6,479 nucleotides of DNA from an uncultured Bacteroidota bacterium (GTDB taxonomy: Bacteria > Bacteroidota > Bacteroidia > Bacteroidales > VadinHA17): NCBI GenBank assembly GCA_903865465.1, contig CAIPJU010000617.1, positions 1 through 6,479 on the forward strand, in the 5' to 3' direction. This document shows positions 1-5,396 of this stretch, piece by piece. A model generated the notes under the pieces. The model was given only the letters and a program-made list of their open reading frames with translations. It ran no database searches and was not told the DNA's origin. A program made the position numbers and the translations under genes. The number at the start of each line of letters is the position of its first letter. The first letter of the stretch is position 1.

Positions 1-264
1 ATACCTGTATTTTCCACACCTCGTGAGTTCTATGCCCCAAAATATGAAAATTTAGAGTCTGGTGACTGGTATAAACCAGACCTGCGTGCACTGGTAGACT
101 GGGAACCGAAACTAAATGTTGACAGCCTGGGGAATACTTCTGCAAGCTTTTACAATGCGGATCTCCCTGGAAATATGCAGGTTGTGGTAGAAGCTATTTC
201 AGAGGATGGTAAAATTGGATATCAGGAATTCATTTATAATGTTAAAAAAAGAGAATTAAAATAA
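1..264 (+). CDS. C-terminal fragment of a carboxypeptidase-like / MG2-type outer-membrane protein (5' end outside window)
   Basis: Frame 1 is open from the first base to a TAA at 262-264 (a second TAA follows directly), giving the last 87 residues of a protein. The fragment contains REFYAPKYE, a DLRALVDWEPKL segment, then SFYNADLPGNMQVVVE and a DGKIGYQEFIYNV end. This order (a REFYxPxY stretch, a tryptophan strand ending W-x-P, then an F-Y-N-x-D strand and a V-x-V-E-A strand) resembles the C-terminal beta-sandwich of large Bacteroidota proteins annotated as carboxypeptidase-regulatory-like, MG2 or TonB-plug domain proteins, which act at the cell envelope. That assignment is from memory of the family, not from a search. 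No signal peptide or catalytic region can be seen because the N-terminus is missing. The coding frame is convincing from composition and from the clean double stop; the exact function is uncertain. Confidence 0.8.
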   Translation: MPVFSTPREFYAPKYENLESGDWYKPDLRALVDWEPKLNVDSLGNTSASFYNADLPGNMQVVVEAISEDGKIGYQEFIYNVKKRELK

Positions 265-319
265 TAAGTAGCACCATGATTTTGCCTGCCTATACTGATT
301 GTTTCATCGTAAGCAGAAA

Positions 320-475
320 ATCACGACCTTATCCGGACTTGTCAGACTCTAACAGCTTCACCATGGCACATAACTACCAGGCCTGTTACAGGGACTCCCG
401 TCATGACAAGTGAAATACACCCGGCACCATGACCCTTTGCCAGCGCTCAGGGCTGTCATATCACCTGAGCCTTTG
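320..475. other. G+C-rich, foldable intergenic block of unknown origin
   Basis: Between the partial gene and the hydrolase gene, positions 321-470 are about 53% G+C by direct count (80 of 150), clearly above the A+T-rich flanks. The block contains a perfect 8-bp inverted repeat, ACTTGTCA (337-344) with TGACAAGT (404-411). Nested inside is TAACAG (350-355) with CTGTTA (383-388). A separate 7-bp hairpin, GCTCAGG (445-451) with CCTGAGC (464-470), follows. All six frames are broken by stops, so it is unlikely to be coding now. It could be a structured RNA, a remnant of a group II intron or insertion sequence, or a dispersed intergenic repeat. I do not recognise it with certainty. Confidence 0.45.
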
Positions 476-544
476 CAACTATGCTGCCTTGCATTTTTAT
501 TTTTAATTTGATAATCGGTATCTTCACAAAAAGATTTTCTGACG

Positions 545-1306
545 ATGAGGATAGTTCAAATAGGATTTGTTCATATAAGACATGCAACATCAATATTAAA
601 AATTGGTGACAGAGAAATATTAATTGACCCGATGCTTTCGGCAAAAGAGAGTCTGCCTCCGGTTATTCTAACCGGGAATAAGTTGAAAAATCCACTTACA
701 GACCTTCCGGTTAATCCGGATACTCTTGTGAAAACTATTGATTATCTTTTATTAAGCCATTTGCATTTTGACCCTTTTGATCAAAAGGCAATTGAAATAA
801 TATCGAAGGATCTACCTGTTTTATGTTCTAAAACCGATGTACAAAGACTTAATGATTTAGGTTTTTTGCTTACTCGTCCGATTGAAAACCAATTTGAAAT
901 TGGTGGAATTAAAATAACGGGATATCCGGCTACACATGGGAGAGGATTGTTGAAATTTATGATGGGTAGCAGTTCATCATATTTGATAGACTACAACGGA
1001 TTTAAAATATTCTTAACCGGCGATTGTCTGCTGACTGATTCTTTAAAGCATAATCTGATTAAAACGGAGCCCGATGTTGTTATTGCCAATGGAGGAGCAG
1101 CGAAATTCATCTTTGGCAAACCAATAACCATGTCGATAAATGAGATTCAGGAGATTTCTGGACTTCTTCCGAAATCAAAGATATTTGTCATTCATCTGGA
1201 CTCTTTGAATCATTGCTCCGAAACAAGAGATTATTGCAGGGAGAGAGTAAAGAATTATCCAAACATCTATATACCAACTGATGGTGAAGAGATTGCTTTA
1301 AGCTAA
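545..1306 (+). CDS. UlaG-like metallo-beta-lactamase-fold hydrolase with altered metal motif
   Basis: A 253-residue protein of normal length for the compact MBL-fold hydrolases related to L-ascorbate-6-phosphate lactonase UlaG. Features in order: an N-terminal strand RHATSILKI (12-20), an ILIDPML segment (25-31) typical of this family, the metal motif HLHFDPFD (72-79), a conserved THG (130-132), TGD (158-160, expected bridging Asp), NGGAAKF (182-188), an ITMS segment (194-197), and a C-terminal IHLDSLNHC (216-224) with the late conserved His. The canonical motif is HxHxDH; here the last His is Pro77 (codon CCT at 773-775), one base from CAT, while His72, His74 and Asp76 remain. A cytoplasmic location is expected because there is no signal peptide. 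The substrate cannot be deduced. ATG 545 has no clear ribosome-binding site, as is common in Bacteroidota. It stands alone on its transcript: inverted repeats follow it. Confidence 0.88.
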   Translation: MRIVQIGFVHIRHATSILKIGDREILIDPMLSAKESLPPVILTGNKLKNPLTDLPVNPDTLVKTIDYLLLSHLHFDPFDQKAIEIISKDLPVLCSKTDVQRLNDLGFLLTRPIENQFEIGGIKITGYPATHGRGLLKFMMGSSSSYLIDYNGFKIFLTGDCLLTDSLKHNLIKTEPDVVIANGGAAKFIFGKPITMSINEIQEISGLLPKSKIFVIHLDSLNHCSETRDYCRERVKNYPNIYIPTDGEEIALS

Positions 1307-1385
1307 GCCTTGCCTTGCAACAGCTTAAACGTGAAGGTAGTCTCATGGCTTAGTTTGCGTACTGTTCTACCTTCAAGATCTTTTT
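1297..1385 (+). terminator. Terminator-like inverted repeats after the MBL-fold gene
   Basis: Two successive inverted repeats lie at the end of the hydrolase gene. TTTAAGC (1297-1303, overlapping the last codons) pairs with GCTTAAA (1323-1329). TGAAGGTAG (1332-1340) pairs perfectly over 9 bp with CTACCTTCA (1367-1375) across a 26-nt loop. A run of five T begins at 1381, five bases after the second stem. The long loop and the gap before the T-run make this a weaker than typical intrinsic terminator, so the call is tentative. Confidence 0.35.
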
Positions 1386-1481
1386 CTTATCTCTTAACAG
1401 GCTCTTGCCATTACAACCTAAGATAATTGATGGTTTTTGATTCATAAAAAGCACTCTTCTCAAAACTCAATAAATACTACA

Positions 1482-1526
1482 ATTAGTTGTTGAATAACAA
1501 CAAAAAGTAGTAGGAATACAACTAAT
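1482..1526. promoter_or_regulatory. Operator-like palindromic array upstream of the XRE regulator
   Basis: ATTAGTTGT (1482-1490) and ACAACTAAT (1518-1526) form a perfect 9-bp inverted repeat. Inside it, GTTGTT (1486-1491) and AACAAC (1496-1501) form a second, close-spaced inverted repeat, so the half-site core GTTGT/ACAAC occurs three times within 45 bp. The array ends 12 bp before a TTTG -33-like element and 80 bp before the start codon of a gene with an XRE-type DNA-binding domain. Such regulators commonly bind short palindromes near their own promoter, so autoregulation is a reasonable inference. The A+T-rich context raises the chance of a coincidental match to the inner repeat; the outer 9-bp repeat is less easily explained by chance. 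Confidence 0.45.
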
Positions 1527-1537
1527 AATATCTATAT

Positions 1538-1572
1538 TTTGTTAATTAAGGAAATGAATCCGCTTATCTTTG
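1538..1572 (+). promoter_or_regulatory. Bacteroidota-type promoter for the XRE-pentapeptide gene
   Basis: TATCTTTG (1565-1572) is an exact match to the Bacteroidota -7 consensus TAnnTTTG, and TTTG (1538-1541) is a candidate -33 element. The 23-bp spacer is longer than the usual value of about 19-21, so the -33 part is less secure. Transcription would begin around 1579, giving a leader of roughly 28 nt before ATG 1607 with no Shine-Dalgarno sequence. Confidence 0.5.
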
Positions 1573-1606
1573 TTGTGTTGAAAAACTAATACAAAAAGAT
1601 AAAATC

Positions 1607-2494
1607 ATGTTAACAACTAAAATTATTGGCAATAAGATTGCCGAAGCACGAAAGAGTGCAAAACTGTCGCAAGCCCAGCTCGCCGAAGCTTTATTTATCA
1701 GTTCACAGGCAGTCGGAAAGTGGGAGAGGGGAGAATCAATGCCGGACATCATTACCTTTAACCGTCTTGCAGAAATTCTGGATGTTGACCTTAACTATTT
1801 TTCAGAAAACTTCCTTCCTGCCGTCACGGAGAGAGGCCCCGAGGAACCAAAGGAAAGGCAGACGAATGAATTTCCAGCCAAAAAGCAGAAGCTTATCTGG
1901 GATATGTCGTGCGGGAACTGGGTGGAGGCCGACTTTTCAGGCTTGAAAAACCTGAATGAGAAATTCAGTTACTCCAATTTGCGTCGCTGCCTCTTTATTG
2001 GTTCAGACCTTTCGGGACTCCAATTAAAAAGCAATAATGTTGACAGCTGCGACTTTTCAGGTTCCGAATTCAGCGGCAGCCATATTCAGAGTTCTAACCT
2101 CGTTAATAACCAATTTAAGGAGTGTTCACTGAAAGAAACTGAATTTTCAGTAAGTCATATCAAAGGCTGTGATTTCTCGGGGGCCGATCTCTCAGGAGCC
2201 TCACTTAAATTTGGTGCCTTCCTGAAAAACACAATCACCAATGCTGTGTTGAATCGTACCTCTTTTAAGGCTATGCAGTTTGCCGATATAGTTTTCGAGG
2301 GTACTATGGAGGAGTGCGCTTTTGAGAACTGCGCATTTACAAGGGTGACTTTTCTGAATTCAACTCTTATCAACACCTTCTTTAAAAACAAGAGTCTGAA
2401 ACGGATCAGCTTTATAGGGTGCCAGGCTGACCGTATGACCTACGAATTCCTGAAAAACGGGAAAGCTGATCTGGCAGGCCTCACCCTGGTTTAG
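1607..2494 (+). CDS. XRE-family helix-turn-helix regulator fused to a pentapeptide-repeat domain
   Basis: A 295-residue protein in two parts. Residues 5-65 are an XRE/Cro-CI helix-turn-helix: IGNKIAEARK, then LSQAQLAEALFIS (20-32), the recognition-helix region SQAVGKWERGESMPD (33-47), and a closing LAEILDVDLNYF (54-65). A polar, charged linker (about 70-95) follows. From about residue 105 to 270 there are pentapeptide-like units, A/C-D/N-F/L-x-x, for example EADFSG (107-112), GSDLSG (132-137), SCDFSG (147-152) and GCDFSGADLSGASL (187-200), expected to fold as a right-handed quadrilateral beta-helix. Cysteine is common at the unit start (NCAF, ECSL, GCDF). The role is probably cytoplasmic transcription control, with the beta-helix serving dimerisation or partner sensing. 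That is inference, since pentapeptide domains have no uniform function. I recall similar full-length proteins in the phylum, so this is likely a natural architecture and not a local fusion. Start chosen by the HTH family beginning and the promoter 35 bp upstream. Confidence 0.92.
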   Translation: MLTTKIIGNKIAEARKSAKLSQAQLAEALFISSQAVGKWERGESMPDIITFNRLAEILDVDLNYFSENFLPAVTERGPEEPKERQTNEFPAKKQKLIWDMSCGNWVEADFSGLKNLNEKFSYSNLRRCLFIGSDLSGLQLKSNNVDSCDFSGSEFSGSHIQSSNLVNNQFKECSLKETEFSVSHIKGCDFSGADLSGASLKFGAFLKNTITNAVLNRTSFKAMQFADIVFEGTMEECAFENCAFTRVTFLNSTLINTFFKNKSLKRISFIGCQADRMTYEFLKNGKADLAGLTLV

Positions 2495-2507
2495 TGCTTA
2501 AAGATTT

Positions 2508-2535
2508 TTTCCCTTTCAGGGGAGGAGCGTAAAAA
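2508..2535. repeat. Short CCC-TTTCA-GGG hairpin element after the regulator gene
   Basis: TCCC (2510-2513) and GGGA (2520-2523) enclose TTTCAG, preceded by a T-run and followed by a run of six A at 2531-2536. The stem is too short for a confident terminator in the plus direction and has no T-run on its 3' side. It resembles TCCCCTTCAGGGA at 2710-2722, suggesting degenerate copies of one intergenic element. Apart from these and a possible promoter, I see nothing else in the 2495-2781 gap. Confidence 0.3.
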
Positions 2536-2617
2536 ATATGTTTTTGGCTATTTTAGAGAGGAGAAAGAATAAACAATATTTATGTGATAAATGTTATATT
2601 GAAAGACTATAATTTTT

Positions 2618-2645
2618 TTTGAGTCAGCTAAGAGAAGTAAATTTG
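2618..2645 (+). promoter_or_regulatory. Possible promoter for the SRPBCC-VOC pair
   Basis: TAAATTTG (2638-2645) fits the Bacteroidota -7 consensus TAnnTTTG exactly, with TTTG (2618-2621) upstream. The 16-bp spacer is shorter than usual. The leader to ATG 2782 would be about 130 nt and would contain the TCCCCTTCAGGGA hairpin. The A+T-rich region makes a chance match possible. Confidence 0.3.
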
Positions 2646-2709
2646 TTTTTTCAATAGTTTTATCTCCGGGTCAGATTGGGGAACAATTGAAAATAAGCAA
2701 GTTTAAAAG

Positions 2710-2722
2710 TCCCCTTCAGGGA
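2710..2722. repeat. Short CCC-CTTCA-GGG hairpin element before the SRPBCC gene
   Basis: TCCC (2710-2713) and GGGA (2719-2722) flank CTTCA. It is nearly the same as the element at 2510-2523 (TCCC-TTTCAG-GGGA). The similarity between the two copies is visible; common origin is inference. Confidence 0.3.
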
Positions 2723-2781
2723 TTTATGGCTACAAAGGGCTTATCTGAGCCGACTCTTTATTAACATTAAAACTTAATAAT

Positions 2782-3231
2782 ATGGCAGAGAATAGCGTCA
2801 GCCTACACAGAGTGGTTAAGGCTGCTCCCGGGAAGGTTTATCGTGCTTTTTCTGACCCGAATGCCTTCTCATGCTGGATTCCTCCCTATGGATTCTTATG
2901 TGTTATTCATCATATGGAATTTAAAGTTGGAGGAGGTTTTAAGATGTCATTTATAAACTTTACTACGGGAAACAGTCAGTCCTTTGGAGGAAAATTCCTG
3001 GAAATTCGACCCAATGAGTTCATCAAGTACAATGACAAATTTGATGACCCAAATCTTAAGGGTGAATTAGTGACCTCTGTATGGTTTAGTGAAGTTCTCT
3101 GCGGGACTGAATTGAAAGTTCTGCAGGAAGGAATACCGTCTGTAATACCTGTTGAGATGTGCTATCTGGGCTGGCAGGAGTCCCTGGATAAACTGATGAA
3201 ACTGGTGGAACCTGAAATCCAGGATAATTAA
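2782..3231 (+). CDS. SRPBCC-family protein (AHSA1 / START-like fold)
   Basis: A 149-residue, full-length SRPBCC protein of the AHSA1 (activator of Hsp90 ATPase homologue 1-like) group. Visible hallmarks are the N-terminal strand and helix SLHRVVKAAPGKVYRAFSDP (7-26), the tryptophan-containing W-I-P-P (32-35), HHMEFKVGGGFKMSF (43-57), SFGGKFLEI followed by YNDKFDDPN, and the C-terminal helix YLGWQESLDKLMKLVEPE (128-145). The fold forms a hydrophobic pocket, but members bind different ligands and many have no known activity, so no reaction is assigned. No signal peptide or membrane segment is visible, so it should be cytoplasmic. It is followed 22 bp later by a VOC protein in the same direction, a common type of pairing, so co-transcription is likely. 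ATG 2782 lies in an A+T-rich leader without a Shine-Dalgarno sequence and aligns with the expected family start. Confidence 0.92.
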   Translation: MAENSVSLHRVVKAAPGKVYRAFSDPNAFSCWIPPYGFLCVIHHMEFKVGGGFKMSFINFTTGNSQSFGGKFLEIRPNEFIKYNDKFDDPNLKGELVTSVWFSEVLCGTELKVLQEGIPSVIPVEMCYLGWQESLDKLMKLVEPEIQDN

Positions 3232-3253
3232 CAATAATAAACCTTGACTGTAT

Positions 3254-3622
3254 ATGCTTTCTGACAAGAAACTTACCGCTTTTGTACAAAGTTTAAAACC
3301 CGATCAGGCTAAAAGGTTTTACAAAGATATTTTAGGACTTAAACTGTTATCGGAAGATGACTATGCCTTAGAATTTGATGTTAAGGGAACTTTATTGCGT
3401 GTTACAACTGTCCTTGACTTAAAACCTCAGCCATTTGCGGTCTTAGGTTGGAGAGTTGACAATTTGGTTGACGAAATAAGAGAGCTTAATGAGAAAAATA
3501 TCTTATTTGAGAGATATGACTTTCTTGAACAGGATAAGCTTGGAATATGGACCTCGCCCAATGGTACGATGGTTGCCTGGTTTAAAGACCCTGACGGGAA
3601 TATTCTTTCCCTTACAGAGTAA
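3254..3622 (+). CDS. VOC-family protein (glyoxalase / bleomycin-resistance fold)
   Basis: A 122-residue single-domain vicinal oxygen chelate protein. The first beta-alpha-beta module shows KRFYKDILGLKL (20-31) and a strand LLRVTTV (47-53). The second shows GWRVDNLVDEIRELNEKN (65-82), FERYDF (85-90), and the typical end WFKDPDGNILSLTE (109-122). Metal-dependent VOC enzymes usually carry His or Gln near the first strand, His or Gln at the start of the second module and Glu near the end; here the second-module position reads GWRVDN and the final strand ILSL, so the canonical metal set appears incomplete. A non-metal or binding role is therefore as likely as catalysis. No substrate can be assigned. 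It is probably translated from the same mRNA as the SRPBCC gene. No terminator is evident immediately downstream. Confidence 0.9.
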   Translation: MLSDKKLTAFVQSLKPDQAKRFYKDILGLKLLSEDDYALEFDVKGTLLRVTTVLDLKPQPFAVLGWRVDNLVDEIRELNEKNILFERYDFLEQDKLGIWTSPNGTMVAWFKDPDGNILSLTE

Positions 3623-3858
3623 AGGATAAAAGCGAGTCGAAACTTACAAAACGAAGGGCAGGTCCTGAAAAAAGCCGGTTCATCGTTAATTAATCCTTGC
3701 AGTATTGATGGCCAATCGACTGGACACCACCGGGCTTAGTTCGGGATGATAAAAAGCTAGATTCAAATTACTTATAAACAAATTCCTCTGTGATTCATGA
3801 TTCGCTGCAGCTATCTGGGCGGTCAATGACATCTTAAGGCCATACTCTTGTTATTCAT

Positions 3859-3888
3859 TCCCGATAATCCTGAAATTTAATATCGGGA
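3859..3888. repeat. Perfect 8-bp inverted repeat
   Basis: TCCCGATA (3859-3866) and TATCGGGA (3881-3888) are exact complements with a 14-nt A+T-rich loop. Neither side is followed by a T-run in either direction, so it is not a typical intrinsic terminator. It could be a binding site or a structural element; no function is assigned. Confidence 0.5.
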
Positions 3889-4047
3889 GCAAAATGTTTA
3901 TATTTACATTCAACACTATTTTCGCATTGACTTCCGTTAACAGTCTGGACTGACCAGGCAATAGGGTATAAGTTAATAAGATGTTGACTTTTAAATATAT
4001 GTTATTAAAATAAAATGAGTTTCGGGAATTATACATAAGAATTCAAT

Positions 4048-4131
4048 GATTTTCTTCGTTTCCTCAGGCCCTAAAGGGAGTGAAGAAAATCGATTGACTC
4101 CCCTGGGGCTGGGGTAAATCAATTGATTTTC
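4048..4131 (+). repeat. Two overlapping, mutually exclusive hairpins (GATTTTC repeats)
   Basis: GATTTTCTTC (4048-4057) is perfectly complementary to GAAGAAAATC (4082-4091). As RNA, with G-U pairs, the helix runs 17 bp (4048-4064 with 4075-4091). The same strand GAAAATCGATTGA (4085-4097) can instead pair over 13 bp (one G-U) with TCAATTGATTTTC (4119-4131), enclosing CCCC (4100-4103) with GGGG (4111-4114). The two folds share 4085-4091 and cannot form together. The element ends 64 bp before the start codon of the lipoprotein gene. It could act in the mRNA leader if transcription begins upstream, or be an intergenic DNA repeat. No T-run follows either stem, so simple termination is not indicated. 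Confidence 0.55.
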
Positions 4132-4195
4132 TAGCGGTTACTAAATGGATGTTAATGGGTCACGATACTCATATAAAATATAAACAAATCTGAAT

Positions 4196-5182
4196 ATGAA
4201 CAAATCGTTCTCTCTGTTTTTGATGGTTCTCTTTGCCACAGCTTGCAGCAAGGGTGACAAAAACGACAATCCTAAAAGACTATATGTTACAATCGGGCAG
4301 GTATCATCGGGTACCACTGAAATTTTGACCGATATCTCTTTTGGCAACAGTGAAACTGCCTATATATGCGGCGCCAATGGAACCCTTCTGAAGTCAGCCG
4401 ATGGGGGTAATCAGTGGAGTTTGATGGCAACAGGACTCTACCAGAGTTTAAATTGTATTCAGGCCTTAGACGATCAGCAGGTATTTATGGCAAGAAATGA
4501 TTTGTACTCTTCAGACAATGGCGGCCAGACCTGGCTTGGGCACGGCCTCGATAATTTTGGTTCACAAATCGCCGGTTTACAATTCAAGGACAATAAAACA
4601 GGGTTCATATTGAAAAATGGGATCATGAAATCAGGCGATTCAGGTGGTACCTGGAATATGGTATTCGATGCGGCAAATGATCCTGTTAATTACATGATTG
4701 TTTACCGAAGAATAGAGTTCTTAAATTCTGACCTTGGATTTTGTGCAGGAGGCAGGTCTTTCGATAATTCATCTGTTGGCAACATCCTGAAGACAAGCGA
4801 TGGAGGAGAAACATGGACCAGTCTTGGCTTTCAGACAAGTGAGGTTACTGCCTTTCATTTTCTGAATACCGCAACCGGATTTGCCTTCAATTTTAATAAA
4901 GAATTATGGAAGACTACTGATGGCGGAGATAATTGGAAAAAAATAAGTTCTTTAATTCCATATAGTTATCCCGATTGTTATTTTCTTAGCGAGGATACAA
5001 TAATCCTTAAAACAGCAAACGAAATCTACCATTCAAATGACGGGGGTAGCTCCTGGGGGAAAGATTACACCAATCCTGATCCGAATGTAATTTTAACAAG
5101 AATGAAGTTTTTTGAGAAATATAGGGGATATGTCATTGGTCACGAAGGTTTTATAGCGGAGATAAAACTGGGAAACAAATAA
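4196..5182 (+). CDS. Lipoprotein with six Asp-box (BNR) repeats, probable beta-propeller
   Basis: A 328-residue secreted protein. The N-terminus has a Lys, a hydrophobic core FSLFLMVLFATA (5-16) and Cys17 in a lipobox-like FATAC, followed by a polar tail SKGDKNDN, so it is probably a lipid-anchored envelope protein. Six Asp-box motifs of the type S/T-x-D-(x)-G-G-x-x-W occur at residues 67-74, 105-113 (one residue longer), 146-153, 200-207, 240-247 and 280-287, spaced 34-54 residues apart. That pattern predicts a propeller of about six blades, as in Ycf48-like, sialidase-like or Vps10/sortilin-like proteins. The Asp box is structural and does not itself give enzyme activity; I see no sialidase Arg triad or FRIP motif that would justify that name. 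There is no C-terminal sorting domain. Start chosen because it gives a proper lipoprotein signal. Two hairpins lie upstream and several downstream. Confidence 0.9.
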   Translation: MNKSFSLFLMVLFATACSKGDKNDNPKRLYVTIGQVSSGTTEILTDISFGNSETAYICGANGTLLKSADGGNQWSLMATGLYQSLNCIQALDDQQVFMARNDLYSSDNGGQTWLGHGLDNFGSQIAGLQFKDNKTGFILKNGIMKSGDSGGTWNMVFDAANDPVNYMIVYRRIEFLNSDLGFCAGGRSFDNSSVGNILKTSDGGETWTSLGFQTSEVTAFHFLNTATGFAFNFNKELWKTTDGGDNWKKISSLIPYSYPDCYFLSEDTIILKTANEIYHSNDGGSSWGKDYTNPDPNVILTRMKFFEKYRGYVIGHEGFIAEIKLGNK

Positions 5183-5204
5183 GAATTTTTCTCAGGATCC
5201 CTTT

Positions 5205-5313
5205 AGTTAGTTAATAGTTGCCATGAATGGTTTGTCAAGGTTCCTGACAAACGGCATTAACTAATGCCATATAGTTCTCAACAGGAGTGTCCGACTGCAG
5301 GTGATGAGTCGGA
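5205..5313. repeat. Cluster of stem-loops downstream of the lipoprotein gene
   Basis: TTTGTCA (5231-5237) pairs with TGACAAA (5245-5251) around AGGTTCC. This hairpin is enclosed by a second helix: TTAGTTAA (5207-5214) plus TGCC (5219-5222) pair with GGCA plus TTAACTAA (5253-5264), leaving a 4-nt bulge. Alternatively GGCATTA (5253-5259) pairs with TAATGCC (5262-5268). A separate hairpin, TCCGACT (5290-5296) with AGTCGGA (5307-5313), extends by three more pairs past a one-base bulge. There is no open frame. It could be a structured 3' UTR, a small RNA ending at the nearby terminator, or a mobile-element remnant. Confidence 0.5.
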
Positions 5314-5334
5314 GCACAAATCCATCCGCTAAGT

Positions 5335-5376
5335 TAAAAAACAGCCATGCTTTAATATAAGTGCATGGCTTTTTTA
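5335..5376. terminator. Bidirectional intrinsic terminator between convergent genes
   Basis: AGCCATGC (5343-5350) pairs perfectly with GCATGGCT (5363-5370) across a 12-nt A+T-rich loop. An A-run (5336-5341) precedes it and a T-run (5370-5375) follows, so a G+C-containing stem with a U-tract exists in both directions. It lies between the plus-strand lipoprotein gene ending at 5182 and the minus-strand oxidoreductase ending at 5397, the expected place for a shared terminator. Confidence 0.85.
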
Positions 5377-5396
5377 TTTTAAGACTAAAATTGATT

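Larger units (their letters stand above)
3623..4195. other. 573-bp intergenic region without a credible gene
   Basis: No open frame here has protein-like composition in either strand; the longest minus-strand frame (4036-3851) encodes a low-complexity Asn/Ile/Leu-rich peptide. The region holds a perfect 8-bp inverted repeat at 3859-3888, an A+T-rich stretch with TTAATAA (3973-3979) and TTATTAA (4002-4008), and a strong pair of overlapping hairpins at 4048-4131. I found no exact TAnnTTTG box ahead of the lipoprotein gene. The 3640-3780 part is more mixed in composition and could be decayed coding DNA, but I could not identify a source. Confidence 0.6.

Noticed and set aside
456..644. Minus-strand open frame of 62 codons
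   Set aside because: It overlaps the start of the MBL-fold gene in antisense, runs into the G+C-rich block and has no recognisable protein features.
1564..1752. Minus-strand open frame antisense to the XRE gene start
   Set aside because: It lies over a clearly coding helix-turn-helix domain and its promoter; a shadow frame.
3859..3888. Intrinsic terminator for the VOC gene
   Set aside because: The stem is perfect but no T-run follows in either direction and it lies over 230 bp after the stop codon.
3851..4036. Minus-strand 61-codon frame in the long gap
   Set aside because: Low-complexity Asn/Ile/Leu composition from A+T-rich DNA, and it spans an inverted repeat; no domain seen.
4141..4347. 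Minus-strand 68-codon frame antisense to the lipoprotein signal peptide
   Set aside because: The plus-strand lipoprotein reading has a signal peptide, lipobox and repeat motifs; the antisense frame has none.
4196..5182. Sialidase annotation for the Asp-box protein
   Set aside because: Asp boxes are structural; the FRIP motif and arginine triad of sialidases are not visible.
5207..5268. Integron attC-like recombination site
   Set aside because: The region folds as a bulged stem, but I see no matching RYYYAAC/GTTRRRY core pair and no integrase or cassette genes nearby.
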